64,000 bases of DNA from Gracilaria gracilis (taxonomy: Eukaryota > Rhodophyta > Florideophyceae > Gracilariales > Gracilariaceae). Positions within the stretch are counted from its first letter, which is position 1. Every line of letters starts with the position of its first letter. A program made the position numbers and the translations under genes. The notes under the pieces are model-generated. The model did no database searches. It was not told the DNA's origin and saw nothing but the letters and a program-made list of their open reading frames with translations. The DNA is taken from assembly GCA_030374805.1 (NCBI GenBank), contig JARGSG010000203.1:124001-188000 (forward strand), written 5' to 3'. Below are positions 63,654-64,000 of this stretch, in pieces.

Positions 63654-63913
63654 GTTGGTGCTAGGGGTGAACGTTCAGTTGTTTTGCGTTGGAAGAAGTC
63701 GTTCTGATCGCCGAGAAGTATGTTATCTGCGCCTGAGAACAAGCTGTTTGCCCCAGCGGTTTCCCGCCAGAAACTGTCTACAATCTAAGAGACAATCGTT
63801 TCTACACTGCAATATGGTACTGTCCTCTCCGGTTGGGACGAGTTCGCTGGTTACTGTGGCCACGCGCCGTGTCCTTTTTCAAATTGTCTACTTTTGATGT
63901 AGAAACGGCCTTA

Positions 63914-64000
63914 GATTCCAAGAGGAGAACCCCTTGGGACAGTTCCAGCAGGGTTACACGAAAGCTAGTGTAACCGTTTCAGGTCTTTTTCGTTTATGCA
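63914..64000. other. Right flank, nothing recognised
   Basis: Short non-coding stretch after the Harbinger 2 target duplication. Confidence 0.5.

Larger units (their letters stand above)
61515..63910 (+). mobile_element. PIF/Harbinger DNA transposon 2, TSD TTA
   Basis: Ends GGCCATTTCTACATCA at 61515 and its complement (one mismatch, GGCCGTTTC...) ending at 63910, flanked by TTA at 61512-61514 and 63911-63913, the classic PIF/Harbinger target. Two convergent genes overlap at their stops: a broken transposase (plus) and an intact MYB/SANT-like gene (minus). Size 2396 bp. Confidence 0.93.

Noticed and set aside
1-64000. CRISPR arrays, rRNA and tRNA genes, bacterial operons
   Set aside because: None seen; the repeats present are LTRs, terminal inverted repeats, ankyrin units and small hairpins. 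A tRNA scan could still find a gene missed by eye.

Overview
This window is eukaryotic nuclear DNA. The evidence is TATA boxes 60-170 bases ahead of start codons, short GT-AG introns (46 and 59 nt, the second with a TACTAAC branch site), AATAAA runs, genes with signal peptides, and five or six classes of eukaryotic transposable element. Mostly intronless small genes, patches of very GC-rich DNA beside AT-rich DNA, FkbM-type and cysteine-rich secreted proteins and abundant LTR elements fit a red alga (florideophyte type) best. An oomycete or another protist cannot be excluded. Taxonomy is an inference.

Layout. 1-9833: Ty3/gypsy LTR retrotransposon whose 5' LTR is cut by the window edge. 9834-13397: no convincing gene, but a 49-nt palindrome and a GATATC ladder. 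13.4-32.5 kb: host gene territory with mostly small, intronless, secreted proteins: a Cys-rich plus helical protein (13548) and its Cys-less paralogue (20496), an FkbM-type membrane-anchored methyltransferase (15178), a secreted VWA protein (17137), a small basic protein (19092), a C2H2 zinc-finger protein (22438), a Cys-rich secreted protein (25041), a GCC2/GCC3-like Cys-rich protein (28418) and a cysteine-free secreted protein (30873). 32.5-40 kb: AT-rich, carrying a divergent pair of spliced genes, an accessory protein (35750-36362) and a DDE transposase (37603-38540).

40081-52881 is a cluster of three elements with exact ends: a PIF/Harbinger element (40081-42621, TSD AAT), a Copia element on the minus strand (45762-50734, TSD ACAGT) and a pogo-like element (50780-52881, TSD TA). 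An orphan gene (42890-45355) sits between the first two. 54659-56188 encodes a catalase with a signal peptide. 56924-60342 (minus) is a large ankyrin-repeat gene with nearly identical 99-bp repeats and a local frameshift. 61515-63910 is a second PIF/Harbinger element (TSD TTA).

Two themes stand out. First, the Copia element has a textbook -1 frameshift signal (T TTT TTT, 6-nt spacer, 13-bp stem) between gag and pol, and a primer-binding site complementary to the anticodon arm of initiator Met tRNA; in both LTR elements the gag start codon lies inside the LTR. Second, nearly every long transposon ORF, and one apparent host gene, is interrupted by isolated in-frame stop codons, with only one frameshift in any transposon ORF. 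This is an unusual decay pattern, or readthrough.
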